A stretch of DNA of 30,891 nucleotides from Elusimicrobiota bacterium (GTDB lineage Bacteria > Elusimicrobiota > Elusimicrobia > Elusimicrobiales > Elusimicrobiaceae): positions 1-30,891 of the forward strand of contig JAEXBW010000083.1 of NCBI GenBank assembly GCA_023393825.1, given 5' to 3'. Made by a program: the position numbers and the translations under genes. The notes under the pieces were generated by a model, which was not told where the DNA came from, made no database searches, and saw only the letters and a program-made list of their open reading frames with translations. Below are positions 7,238-14,871 of this stretch, one piece after another; within the stretch, counting starts at the first letter, position 1; each line of letters begins with the position of its first letter.

Positions 7238-8221
7238 TTATTTAACGTTTTTAATGTTAAGGGTATCCGTTATTTTTACGCCGCTTAAGTCTTTGCCTAA
7301 GGCGGTTGTTAAAGCAGCGGTTACTTTGGCATCAAAAGTTACATATTTTCTTTTGGAGGCGGAGTTAGAGAAGTCCGCATTAACGCCTACCAGCACATTT
7401 TCGCCCGTGGAGGTTTTAAAGTAAAGCGGTTCGCCGGGGAGAGCTTTGCTGATGCTCTTTACATTGCTGTGAGGAATTAAGTTTCTGCCGTATACGGAGC
7501 TGATGAGTATCGGTGTTTTTGCGGCAAGAGGAGTAAAGAAGCGTCTGTTTGTAAACGCGCCTGCATATTTGGAAGGGTTGATATTGGAGAGAATAATGTT
7601 TGCATAGCTTTTGCCGACTGAGAAAGAACCATTATTGCTGCCGCCGATATAATCTATAAAGCGCATGCAGACGTTTTTGCTTTCCTTTTCAACCTTGGAG
7701 AGGCAGATGCTGTCTAAGTTAACAAGAGCGAAGGGAATGCCGTCAATATACTCTATTTTAGGTTTGGAGCTGTAAAGATTAACCGTAGCCTGATAGCCGT
7801 CTTTTTCGAAGGTCATAAGTTTAGCTTTGTGTGACCATGTATAGCCTTCGTAATCGGGGTCGGTAGCGTCGTGGTCTTCAATATATACGCACTGTGCGGG
7901 AATAAGAACCCAGCTTTTTGCAATGGCTGTTGCATAACATTTTCTGTATGTTCCCTGCGCCATAATATTATCAAGCGTTCTGGCTGTTGCGTCTACTTTT
8001 CTTCCGCCAGAGTAGTAATAGAGGAAGTTTTCAAAGTAAGTTTCTACCTTAAAAACTATCGGGTTAAATTTATAGTCAATTACGGTTGTTGATTTTTTCT
8101 GCGCGGCGGAAATAGCCTGTTCCATGGCTTGTTCCTGAGCAGGAGTTAATTGGGGCAGAGCATTGGCTAAGCCCAGCACACAAAACACACAAATTAATGA
8201 AAGCAATAACTTTTTATGCAT
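7238..8221 (-). CDS. exported trypsin-fold-like protein without catalytic triad (paralogue C)
   Basis: The protein has 327 residues with a signal peptide ending near LGLANA. It aligns by eye with the paralogue at 5111-6088 along its length. KCYATAIAKSWVLIPAQC (C95, C111) is the closest of the three to the trypsin WVLTAAHC motif, with Gln110 in place of His57. IPFALVNLDSICL (162-174) replaces the Asp102 strand. LPGEPLYF (261-268) replaces GDSGGPL and is followed by VLVGVNAD. Conserved with copy A are C173 and C185 around a VCMRFxD segment and the later stretch NRRFFTP. AAGGAG lies about 12 bases before the ATG. It has its own promoter, dyad and terminator. The three copies have diverged well beyond recent duplication. 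Confidence 0.7.
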   Translation of the reverse strand: MHKKLLLSLICVFCVLGLANALPQLTPAQEQAMEQAISAAQKKSTTVIDYKFNPIVFKVETYFENFLYYYSGGRKVDATARTLDNIMAQGTYRKCYATAIAKSWVLIPAQCVYIEDHDATDPDYEGYTWSHKAKLMTFEKDGYQATVNLYSSKPKIEYIDGIPFALVNLDSICLSKVEKESKNVCMRFIDYIGGSNNGSFSVGKSYANIILSNINPSKYAGAFTNRRFFTPLAAKTPILISSVYGRNLIPHSNVKSISKALPGEPLYFKTSTGENVLVGVNADFSNSASKRKYVTFDAKVTAALTTALGKDLSGVKITDTLNIKNVK

Positions 8222-8258
8222 AAGTAATTTTATCTCCTTAGATAATCTTTATAAGGTA

Positions 8259-8321
8259 AGTATATTCTTTCTTGGAGGGATTAACAAGAGAAAAAAGGCC
8301 TAAAGCCTAATAGGTCTTTAG
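8259..8321 (-). promoter_or_regulatory. promoter with upstream dyad, paralogue C
   Basis: Minus strand: TTGTTA (8282-8287), exactly 17 bases, TATACT (8259-8264). Upstream is the compact inverted repeat CTAAAGACCTA (8311-8321) / TAGGCTTTAG (8300-8309), followed by a T-rich stretch ending TTCTCTTG at the -35. Confidence 0.7.
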
Positions 8322-8330
8322 TTCTATATA

Positions 8331-8359
8331 AAAATTCCCCGTCGTAAACGGGGAATTTT
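8331..8359 (-). terminator. terminator after the 245-residue exported protein gene
   Basis: Perfect 12-bp stem AAAATTCCCCGT (8331-8342) / ACGGGGAATTTT (8348-8359) with a 5-base loop, followed by Ts on the minus strand. Confidence 0.9.
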
Positions 8360-8382
8360 TGCATAAACCGAAGTAAAATTTT

Positions 8383-9120
8383 TTATATAGCCAACTCTTT
8401 TGAAAGCATTGCAAGCTCTTCAAAAGATCTGCCGAAATTACCCACAATTAAGACGACAACCGTTTCCTGCGGATAAAATTCCAACATAATCGGCAAAGGC
8501 TCGCCCGGGATATCTTTAAAGTAGACAAGCACCGCGCCCGAGGTATAAAGTTCCGCACGGTAAGGCTTAACGGAAGGCTGGCGGCCGTCCTGTACGGATT
8601 TAAAAACATCTTTTACAAAAGCTATACCCGCAGGTGTTAAGACAGAGAAATCTACATAACGATTTTTATCCAAATGATAATATCTGAACAGTTCGTTTGA
8701 ATTTAACGACTTCTTAATATCACTGTATACCGAAGCTATTTTTTTGCCCTCTTCAATATATCCGGGCCTATTATATTTGTCTTCCAAATCTACGGATAAA
8801 CGAGTAACTCTGCTCATTTGCCTTTGTGTGGGCAAGACGGGAAGAGATCTGCTTTTTGCCTGATTTTTTGATACGGCAAATTCTTTAAGAGAAAACTGCT
8901 TTTTCTCTTCTTCCTTTAAGGCGAGTTTAAGTTCTTCTTCCTTTTTTATAAGCGGCTGTTGTTCCTTAAGTACCTGCACGGCACTTTTTACAATGGTGTA
9001 CTGCCATGTATTTTTTTCAAAAACAGGGGTTTTTGCATCGCCCGCGGCAAAAGTAAGAGAAGAAATAGAAACTAAAGTTGTAAGCGCGGCGGCAAAGTAT
9101 TTAATATATTTGTTTTGCAT
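8383..9120 (-). CDS. exported protein of unknown function with a PGEPL motif
   Basis: The protein has 245 residues with a signal peptide (MQNKYIKYFAAALTTLVSIS..TFAA). A charged, helical, Lys/Glu-rich stretch spans roughly 55-95 (KKEEELKLALKEEEKKQ), followed by an alpha/beta-looking C-terminal region. I do not recognise a family. Near the end, FKDIPGEPLPIML followed by VVVLIVGNFG resembles the LPGEPL(Y/F)...VLVGVN element of the three adjacent paralogues. The cysteine-bounded core of those proteins is absent, so it is either a remote relative or a coincidence. GGAGG lies 4 bases before the ATG. It has its own promoter and terminator. Its place beside the three triad-less paralogues, with a similar promoter, suggests shared control. 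Confidence 0.7.
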   Translation of the reverse strand: MQNKYIKYFAAALTTLVSISSLTFAAGDAKTPVFEKNTWQYTIVKSAVQVLKEQQPLIKKEEELKLALKEEEKKQFSLKEFAVSKNQAKSRSLPVLPTQRQMSRVTRLSVDLEDKYNRPGYIEEGKKIASVYSDIKKSLNSNELFRYYHLDKNRYVDFSVLTPAGIAFVKDVFKSVQDGRQPSVKPYRAELYTSGAVLVYFKDIPGEPLPIMLEFYPQETVVVLIVGNFGRSFEELAMLSKELAI

Positions 9121-9145
9121 ATTGCCTCCATTTAACTGTCTGTTA

Positions 9146-9217
9146 AGTATATGATATAAAATTAATTTTTCAAGGGGAAGGGCCGCAAGGCCTGCTTTAA
9201 AGCGTCTTTTGGGCCTA
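9146..9217 (-). promoter_or_regulatory. promoter and upstream box of the 245-residue exported protein gene
   Basis: Minus strand: TTGAAA (9168-9173), 16 bases, TATACT (9146-9151), a near-consensus promoter. Upstream, TAGGCCCAAAAGACGC (9202-9217) matches the TAGGGCCAAAGACC box of the gene at 7073. The second half-site is much weaker here (AGCAGGCCTTGCGGCC). Confidence 0.6.
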
Positions 9218-9222
9218 TGTTA

Positions 9223-9241
9223 TTCCCCCGCCCCGACGGGC
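9223..9241. repeat. short C/G-rich repeat beside a terminator (copy 2)
   Basis: The plus strand reads TTCCCCCGCCCCGACGGGC, closely matching 737-759 apart from a 4-base C/G insertion there. It lies next to the U-tract side of the groEL terminator. Confidence 0.45.
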
Positions 9242-9277
9242 AAAAAAATGCCTCCCTATTAAAGGAAGGCATTTTTT
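9242..9277 (-). terminator. terminator of groES-groEL
   Basis: On the minus strand AAAAAATGCCTTCCT pairs with AGGGAGGCATTTTTTT (one G-T type mismatch) around a short AT loop. The T-run follows directly. Confidence 0.88.
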
Positions 9278-9296
9278 GCTTAGTTGTAAAACTAAA

Positions 9297-10931
9297 TTAC
9301 ATCATACCGCCCATGCCGCCCATACCACCCATGGAAGGAGGCATACCTGCTTCTTTCTTTTCGGGCAAGTCGGCAACAAGCGCTTCGGTCAAAAGAACCG
9401 TTGCGGCGATTGAAGCGGCGTTTTCAAGAGCGGTGCGGACCACTTTAGCGGGGTCTACAACGCCTGCTTTAAGCAAGTCTTCGTAGGTATCGGTGTCGGC
9501 GTTAAAGCCTTCGTTACCTTTAAGATTTCTTACTTTGTCTACCACTACCGCGCCGTCTAAGCCCGAGTTAACGGCAATCTGGCGCAAGGGAGCGGATAAA
9601 GCTTTTTTAACAATGTTGATACCCGTTTGCATATCTTCGCATTCTGCTTTGATTTTTTCAAGGGCAGGTTCGCATCTGACAAGAGCCACGCCGCCGCCGG
9701 GGACAAGACCTTCTTCCACACCTGCGCGGGTTGCGTTTTTGGCGTCTTCTACTTTAGCCTTTTTGGCTTTAAGTTCGGTTTCGGTTGCTGCGCCGACGTT
9801 GATTACGGCTACGCCGCCGCTTAACTTTGCCAAGCGTTCCTGAAGTTTTTCTTTATCGTAGTCGGAAGTGGAAAGCTCAATTTGCTTTCTGATTTGGGCT
9901 GTTCTTTCTTCCACAAACTTTTTGCTGCCGCCGCCGTTGACGATGGTTGTGCCTTCTTTATCAATGATAACGCGTTTTGCGCTGCCCAGCATTTCGGGCG
10001 TGGCGGTTTCAAGTTTAAGGCCGCGTTCTTCGCTGATAACTTCGCCACCCGTGAGGATTGCGATATCGGCAAGCATTTCTTTGCGTCTGTCGCCAAAACC
10101 GGGGGCTTTGACGGCACAGCCTTTAAGCGTGCCTCTGAGTCTGTTGACTACTAAGGTTGCAAGGGCTTCGCCTTCAACGTCTTCGGCGATGATTAAAAAG
10201 TTGCGGCCGTTTTGTACGATTTTTTCCAACAGGGGCAAAAGGTCGCCCATGGCGGAAACTTTTTTATCGGTAATGATAAGAGCGCAGTCTTCCAACACGC
10301 ATTCCATTCTTTCGGAATCGGTTACGAAGTACGGGGAGATATAACCCCTGTCAAACTGCATACCTTCCACAACTTCAAGCGTGGTGGTGGCTGTTTTGCC
10401 TTCTTCTACGGTAATTACGCCTTCGTGGCCTACTTTATCCATAGCTTCGGCAATTAAATCCCCTATCACTTTATCGTTGGCGGAAATGGTGGCGATTTGC
10501 GCTTTTTCCTGTTTGGTTTTTACGGGTTTTTGAATTTTCTTTAATTCTTCTTTTACCGTTTCTACGGCTTGTTCTATACCCTTTTTAACCAAGGTGGGGT
10601 TTGCGCCCGCCGTAATATTTTTGATACCTTCCGTCAAAAGAGCGCTGGCAAGAACCGTTGCGGTTGTTGTGCCGTCGCCTGCGATGTCGTTGGTTTTGGA
10701 GGCGACTTCGCGTATAAGCTGCGCGCCCATATTTTCAAATTTATCTTCAAGTTCTATGTCTTTTGCGATGGTTACACCGTCGTCAATAATTAAGGGAGAG
10801 CCGAACTTTTTTTCAAGCACTACGCTTCTGCCCTTGGGGCCTAAGGTAACTTTTACGGCATTGGCAACTTTTTCAATGCCGGCTTTCATTTTGGTTCTGG
10901 CGTCTTCCGCGTAAATAATTTGTTTTGCCAT
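9297..10931 (-). CDS. groEL: 60-kDa chaperonin GroEL
   Basis: GroEL is the double-ring ATP-driven folding chamber that works with GroES in the cytoplasm. The 544-residue protein has the standard length. It contains VTLGPKGRSVVLEKKFGSPLI and the ATP-binding loop GDGTTTATVLA. The apical domain has EGMQFDRGYISPYFVT, and the equatorial end has AAVEEGLVPGGG-type sequence (ATRAGVEEGLVPGGGVAL). The C-terminal tail is GGMGGMGGMM, the usual flexible GGM repeat. AAGGAG lies 11 bases before the ATG. It is 24 bases behind groES and shares its promoter. An ordinary single housekeeping copy with no missing motif. Confidence 0.98.
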   Translation of the reverse strand: MAKQIIYAEDARTKMKAGIEKVANAVKVTLGPKGRSVVLEKKFGSPLIIDDGVTIAKDIELEDKFENMGAQLIREVASKTNDIAGDGTTTATVLASALLTEGIKNITAGANPTLVKKGIEQAVETVKEELKKIQKPVKTKQEKAQIATISANDKVIGDLIAEAMDKVGHEGVITVEEGKTATTTLEVVEGMQFDRGYISPYFVTDSERMECVLEDCALIITDKKVSAMGDLLPLLEKIVQNGRNFLIIAEDVEGEALATLVVNRLRGTLKGCAVKAPGFGDRRKEMLADIAILTGGEVISEERGLKLETATPEMLGSAKRVIIDKEGTTIVNGGGSKKFVEERTAQIRKQIELSTSDYDKEKLQERLAKLSGGVAVINVGAATETELKAKKAKVEDAKNATRAGVEEGLVPGGGVALVRCEPALEKIKAECEDMQTGINIVKKALSAPLRQIAVNSGLDGAVVVDKVRNLKGNEGFNADTDTYEDLLKAGVVDPAKVVRTALENAASIAATVLLTEALVADLPEKKEAGMPPSMGGMGGMGGMM

Positions 10932-10955
10932 ATTACTTTCTACTCCTTTATAAAA

Positions 10956-11252
10956 TTAGCCTAAAATACCAAGAATATCTTCCTGGTGCATGATGAGGTA
11001 CTTTTCGTCTTCTATTTTAACTTCCGTACCTGCGTATTTGCCGTAAAGCACTTTATCCCCTGCTTTTACGTCCATGGGTAATCTTTCCCCCGCTTTGTTT
11101 AAAGCGCCCGGGCCTACCGCTACAACTTTACCTTCCATCGGTTTTTCTTTTGCGCTGTCGGGGATGATGATGCCCCCTTTTACAACTTCTTTCGGTTCTA
11201 TGGGCGAGACTATTACTCTGTCACCCAAAGGTTTTATTTTTACGTTTGACAT
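10956..11252 (-). CDS. groES: 10-kDa co-chaperonin GroES
   Basis: GroES is the heptameric lid of the GroEL chamber. The 98-residue protein begins VKIKPLGDRVIVSP. It has the mobile-loop region VVKGGIIIPDSAKEKP, GKVVAVGPG in the middle, and the typical end GDKVLYGKYAGTEVKIEDEKYLIM. AAGGAGG lies 11 bases before the ATG. It is transcribed first in the groES-groEL operon from the promoter at 11322-11351. That promoter sits inside a CIRCE-like inverted repeat, implying HrcA-type heat-shock repression. Confidence 0.98.
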   Translation of the reverse strand: MSNVKIKPLGDRVIVSPIEPKEVVKGGIIIPDSAKEKPMEGKVVAVGPGALNKAGERLPMDVKAGDKVLYGKYAGTEVKIEDEKYLIMHQEDILGILG

Positions 11253-11321
11253 TGTTTAAGAGTCCTCCTTATATAAATTAAAAGTGTATGTTAAAACTGG
11301 CAGGCATACGCCTGTACTGCT

Positions 11322-11371
11322 AATTTATCATTTATTTAGCATTTTTGTCAATCAGTTTGTTGGAGTGCTAA
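11322..11371 (-). promoter_or_regulatory. groESL promoter with atypical CIRCE-like dyad
   Basis: Minus strand: TTGACA (11346-11351) with a -10 candidate TAAATT or GATAAA (11322-11329) 16-18 bases on. The plus strand has TTAGCATTT (11336-11344), 18 bases, GAGTGCTAA (11363-11371). These are the CIRCE half-sites (consensus TTAGCACTC-N9-GAGTGCTAA). One arm is perfect and the other has two changes, but the spacer is twice the canonical 9. The -35 lies inside the dyad, as expected for repression. Confidence 0.65.
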
Positions 11372-11387
11372 TTATATGGACGGGTAA

Positions 11388-12194
11388 TTAATTGCCGAAA
11401 AGCTTGCCAAGAAAGCTTTTTTCTTTCTTTTCAAGTATTTTGACGACAACGCAGGAAACATTGTCTTTACCGTCAACCTCGGCCGATTTTTTTACTATTG
11501 CCTGACACATTTTGCCCGAGCTTAAGGGTTTGCTCATAATTTCGTATATTTCGCTTTCCCTTATGCCTTTGTTAACGCCGTCAGAGCAAAGCATAAAAAC
11601 ATCGCCTATTTTGGGGTAAAGAGGAATGGTGTCGCATTTAATATCTTTTTTAAGACCGAGCGCTTTTGTAAGAACATTTTGTATGCGGGATTTTTCCGCC
11701 TGTTCTTTGGTTATTATGCCGCGCGCGACTTGTTCCATAACGTAAGAATGGTCTTTGGAAACCTGTATTAACTTTTTATCGCGCAAAAGATATATTCTGC
11801 TGTCGCCGATATGGACGGCTGCCGCATTATTTTCGTTTTCTATATAAACCGCGCTAAGGGTTGTACCCATGCCGCGCCTTCTGTAATTTTCGGTCGCAAG
11901 GGTGTAAATTCTTATATTTGCGACGGAGGCCGCGTAAAGCAATTTGCGCTGTATGCGGGCGAGGGCAGGTTCAAAATCGCGCGGAATTACTATTTTTTTA
12001 GCGTTTACGTCCGCTATGGTTTGCCTTAAGATTGAAACAGCTAAATTGCTGGCTACTTCGCCCGCGTTGTGTCCCCCCATTCCGTCGGCAACCGCGCCAA
12101 GGCAGAGTTCAGGGGCTATTATTACGCTGTCTTCGTTCTTTTCTCTTATTTTCCCGATATCGGTATAAGAGGCTAATTCTATATCAAATTCCAT
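11388..12194 (-). CDS. PP2C-family Ser/Thr protein phosphatase
   Basis: This is a metal-dependent phosphatase that removes phosphate from Ser/Thr, the usual partner of Hanks-type kinases. The 268-residue, single-domain protein has no membrane segment. Metal-binding motifs are in place: TDIGKIREKNEDSV near the N-terminus, GAVADGMGGHNAGEVAS, GTTLSAVYI, AAVHIGDSRIYLLRD, VFMLCSDGVNKGI and KDNVSCVVVKI. Its start overlaps the end of the kinase gene by 16 bases, and GAGAGGA lies inside that gene 3-4 bases before the ATG, so translation is probably coupled. It is the last gene of a six-gene operon. No obvious terminator separates it from the groESL promoter, so some read-through into groES is possible. 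It most likely reverses phosphorylation by the adjacent kinase. Confidence 0.95.
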   Translation of the reverse strand: MEFDIELASYTDIGKIREKNEDSVIIAPELCLGAVADGMGGHNAGEVASNLAVSILRQTIADVNAKKIVIPRDFEPALARIQRKLLYAASVANIRIYTLATENYRRRGMGTTLSAVYIENENNAAAVHIGDSRIYLLRDKKLIQVSKDHSYVMEQVARGIITKEQAEKSRIQNVLTKALGLKKDIKCDTIPLYPKIGDVFMLCSDGVNKGIRESEIYEIMSKPLSSGKMCQAIVKKSAEVDGKDNVSCVVVKILEKKEKSFLGKLFGN

Positions 12195-14857
12195 CTTTCC
12201 TCTCTTGCCGCAAGAACAGCGATTATAAACATAATTATGCCGTAACCTATAAGGGCAATTATCGTAAAGAAAATAAGACCGTCCTGCTTGTAGGTGTATC
12301 TGAGTTTTTCAAAAGGTTCTTTTAACGCAAAGGCCCAAACCTGCGCCTCTATATCAGCTTTGGTTTTGGTTCCTGCCACCTGCACCATGGCCGCAATAAA
12401 CTGCTCCCTTTGTTGAGCGGGCGGGATTAAAGGCTTTGGCGCTTCAGCTTTTGCCTGAGGCTCGGCCGCCGCGACGGGCTGCGCAGCAGCTTGCCCGAAA
12501 AGTTCTTTTTCCCCATAAGGCTGTTTGGTGTTTTGCGCCTTAGGGTCTATGCCCGGGGGCAAATCCCCCAGCGCGCCTTGCACAGGCTGTTTGGCGGCGG
12601 GAAGGTTTTTAATTTCGTCCGCCGTAGGCATTAAGGCCTCTGCCTCACTTTGCGGTTTAGGCTGTTCTTTTTCCTTGGTCAATACATTAACCTTAACGTC
12701 GGTGGTTGTATAGTTTTCAATGGAGATATTATCAAGCGAAACGGGTTTTTTATTTAAAGTTTCTTCCGCCTCGGCGTCAAACATTGAGGATACAGGGATG
12801 TCCGTACTCTTTTTGGGAACGAGCATAACGGCATTAGGGTCGGGAGCGACTGTTAAAGGTTCCACGCCCGCAGTTTGATAAATTTCCTGCACCATATAGT
12901 AGGTGCTGCCGCTTGTTTGATAAACCCAAACAGAGGCGCAGCCGCTTACAAACAAAAGCACCGCCGCTATGCGCAATATGTAACTGCCGCGCAATAAAGG
13001 CAATACAAAGGTTGCCGCCGCAAGCCCCATTGTTGAATAAAACAGAGAGGTGGTAAGTTCCCCCGTGATGGCGTTTTCCGGGCGGCAGAATTGGTACATA
13101 CACCAAAAGCCGACGGCAAATAAAGCCATGGTTATAACCCTGTAAAGAAAGCCGAAAGCGTCCACATCGTCTATCTTAATGGCAAGCGCGCCAAAGACGA
13201 AAGCATAAACAATAAGATACGAGTGGGACATAATATTTATGGCGGTACCGTGGTCCGCCCAGCCGAACAAGCCCGCCGTATACGCCCAAGCAGCTATAAG
13301 CAAAACTATCGGTACGGCTTTGTTTATAATGTCAAAAAACAACATACTTACGGCAAAGATAAAGAACACAAAGGCAGTAGCTGCCAAAGGCATATTTGCC
13401 GCCATAAAACCATTGTTAAGCCAAGGCGCTATTAATGCCTTAAAGAACGGCAGCCCCGCAATATTTTGAGAGGAACACGCCGTACCTAACTTTAAAAACA
13501 GCACTGCGGCGGCTATCATCATAAAGGCCGCAAGGAAAGTAAGCGATAAACCTTTGATAAGAAATTTATTCTTTTTGGCCTTTAACGCGGCGGTAGGGTC
13601 TATTGCGTTTTGAGGATTTGAGCCGAAAATCTGCTTTTTACGTTCCTCTATAAACTTTTGGGTAAGGGTAGCCTCGCCCAGAGTTTGCCCTACAGGGCTG
13701 GGAACTGGTGTAGGCGTGGGCATTCTGTCGCCAAGGCTGACTATGGGGATAGACGGCCTTGTGGTTGAGCTTCTTGATGCCGTGGACTCTACATCCATAT
13801 TAAAACGATTGCTGCTCTGCCGTTTGGCAGGATTTTTTGCATCGTCTGCGCGCGGCGCTTCAACGGAACTTATTTTAAGCCCGACTTCTTCCGTTATATT
13901 AACGCCTTGAGATAATTTTAACTGGTCGTCGGCGCGCATTTTTTGGAAGTAAAGCAAAGTTTCCGTAGCGGTTTGAAATCTGTCCTTAGGGTTCTTGCTC
14001 ATCAACTTTGCGACAGCTAAAGAAAGCCATGGCGGTATGCCCTTGCGATACTGGTTAATATCAGGCACGGGTTCGTTGATATGCTTTTGTATGATGTCCA
14101 TTGAGTTTTTACCCGTAAAAGGATATTTACCCGTAAGAACATAAAATAAACTGGCTCCGACGGAATATAAATCCGCCCTGGTATCTATGGCGCGGCCCAA
14201 AGCTTGTTCGGGCGATAAAAAGTAAGCCGTACCCGCAAGCTCGGTAGTTTTGGTGCAGCCTTTATCTTTATCCACCTTTTTGGCGATACCAAAGTCTACA
14301 ATCTTAGGTTCAAGCTTTTTGTTGATAAGAATATTGGAGGGTTTTATATCCCTGTGGATTATGCCTTTTTGGTGGGCGGCTTCCAAACCGCGCAATATGC
14401 CGATAAAGGTTTCCACCACAAAAGAAATGGGTAAATTGGGGCGCTTTCTGACGATAGAGGATAAACTTTCCCCCTCAATAAAGGACATAACGATAAAATA
14501 AAAACCGTTTTCCTTGCCGACGTTATAGACGAACACGATGTTGGGGTGGTCAATTTCCGCAATGGCGCGCGCTTCGGTAAGGAACAATCCCACGGCCTTT
14601 TTATCGTTGGCCAAAGCGGGGCTTAGCACTTTTACGCAGACAATTCTGTCCAATGCTTTGTGCTTGGCTTTAAATACGGTTCCCATACCGCCTTCGCTGA
14701 TTTTTTCCAGTATCACACAACCGGAAATTTCCTGCCCGATAAGGGCAAGTTCAGGCTTTTGCGCAGTCTTTAACTGCGTTTTGTTTATATCTTGCCTGTT
14801 TTCCGGCGCGGCGGCCTGTTGGTCCTGCTGTGGTTGTTTTATATTGTCATCTGCCAT
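12179..14857 (-). CDS. Hanks-type Ser/Thr kinase with C-terminal polytopic membrane domain
   Basis: The protein has 892 residues. The kinase domain is near the N-terminus (about 45-305): glycine loop SEGGMGTVF (54-62), ATP-binding Lys76, HRDIKPSN (Asp170, Asn175), DFG (188-190) and SPE (215-217). All catalytic residues are present, so it should be active. A disordered linker follows (about 310-430). Next come roughly eight hydrophobic helices (about 440-660), then a Pro/Ala/Gln-rich region of about 150 residues and one final transmembrane helix near the C-terminus (LIFFTIIALIGYGIIMFI). Most bacterial kinases of this type have a single membrane helix and PASTA or other sensor repeats; this polytopic domain is unusual and unrecognised. 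No good ribosome site precedes the ATG. It lies 14 bases after the PC4 gene and overlaps the PP2C gene. Confidence 0.93.
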   Translation of the reverse strand: MADDNIKQPQQDQQAAAPENRQDINKTQLKTAQKPELALIGQEISGCVILEKISEGGMGTVFKAKHKALDRIVCVKVLSPALANDKKAVGLFLTEARAIAEIDHPNIVFVYNVGKENGFYFIVMSFIEGESLSSIVRKRPNLPISFVVETFIGILRGLEAAHQKGIIHRDIKPSNILINKKLEPKIVDFGIAKKVDKDKGCTKTTELAGTAYFLSPEQALGRAIDTRADLYSVGASLFYVLTGKYPFTGKNSMDIIQKHINEPVPDINQYRKGIPPWLSLAVAKLMSKNPKDRFQTATETLLYFQKMRADDQLKLSQGVNITEEVGLKISSVEAPRADDAKNPAKRQSSNRFNMDVESTASRSSTTRPSIPIVSLGDRMPTPTPVPSPVGQTLGEATLTQKFIEERKKQIFGSNPQNAIDPTAALKAKKNKFLIKGLSLTFLAAFMMIAAAVLFLKLGTACSSQNIAGLPFFKALIAPWLNNGFMAANMPLAATAFVFFIFAVSMLFFDIINKAVPIVLLIAAWAYTAGLFGWADHGTAINIMSHSYLIVYAFVFGALAIKIDDVDAFGFLYRVITMALFAVGFWCMYQFCRPENAITGELTTSLFYSTMGLAAATFVLPLLRGSYILRIAAVLLFVSGCASVWVYQTSGSTYYMVQEIYQTAGVEPLTVAPDPNAVMLVPKKSTDIPVSSMFDAEAEETLNKKPVSLDNISIENYTTTDVKVNVLTKEKEQPKPQSEAEALMPTADEIKNLPAAKQPVQGALGDLPPGIDPKAQNTKQPYGEKELFGQAAAQPVAAAEPQAKAEAPKPLIPPAQQREQFIAAMVQVAGTKTKADIEAQVWAFALKEPFEKLRYTYKQDGLIFFTIIALIGYGIIMFIIAVLAAREERWNLI

Positions 14858-14871
14858 AAGCGGTTATTAAA

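Noticed and set aside
7238..8221. Calling the trypsin-like paralogues active serine proteases
   Set aside because: His, Asp and Ser positions are all substituted in all three copies by motif alignment.
9868..10344. 158-codon plus-strand open frame inside groEL
   Set aside because: Antisense shadow of a highly conserved gene; no independent signals.
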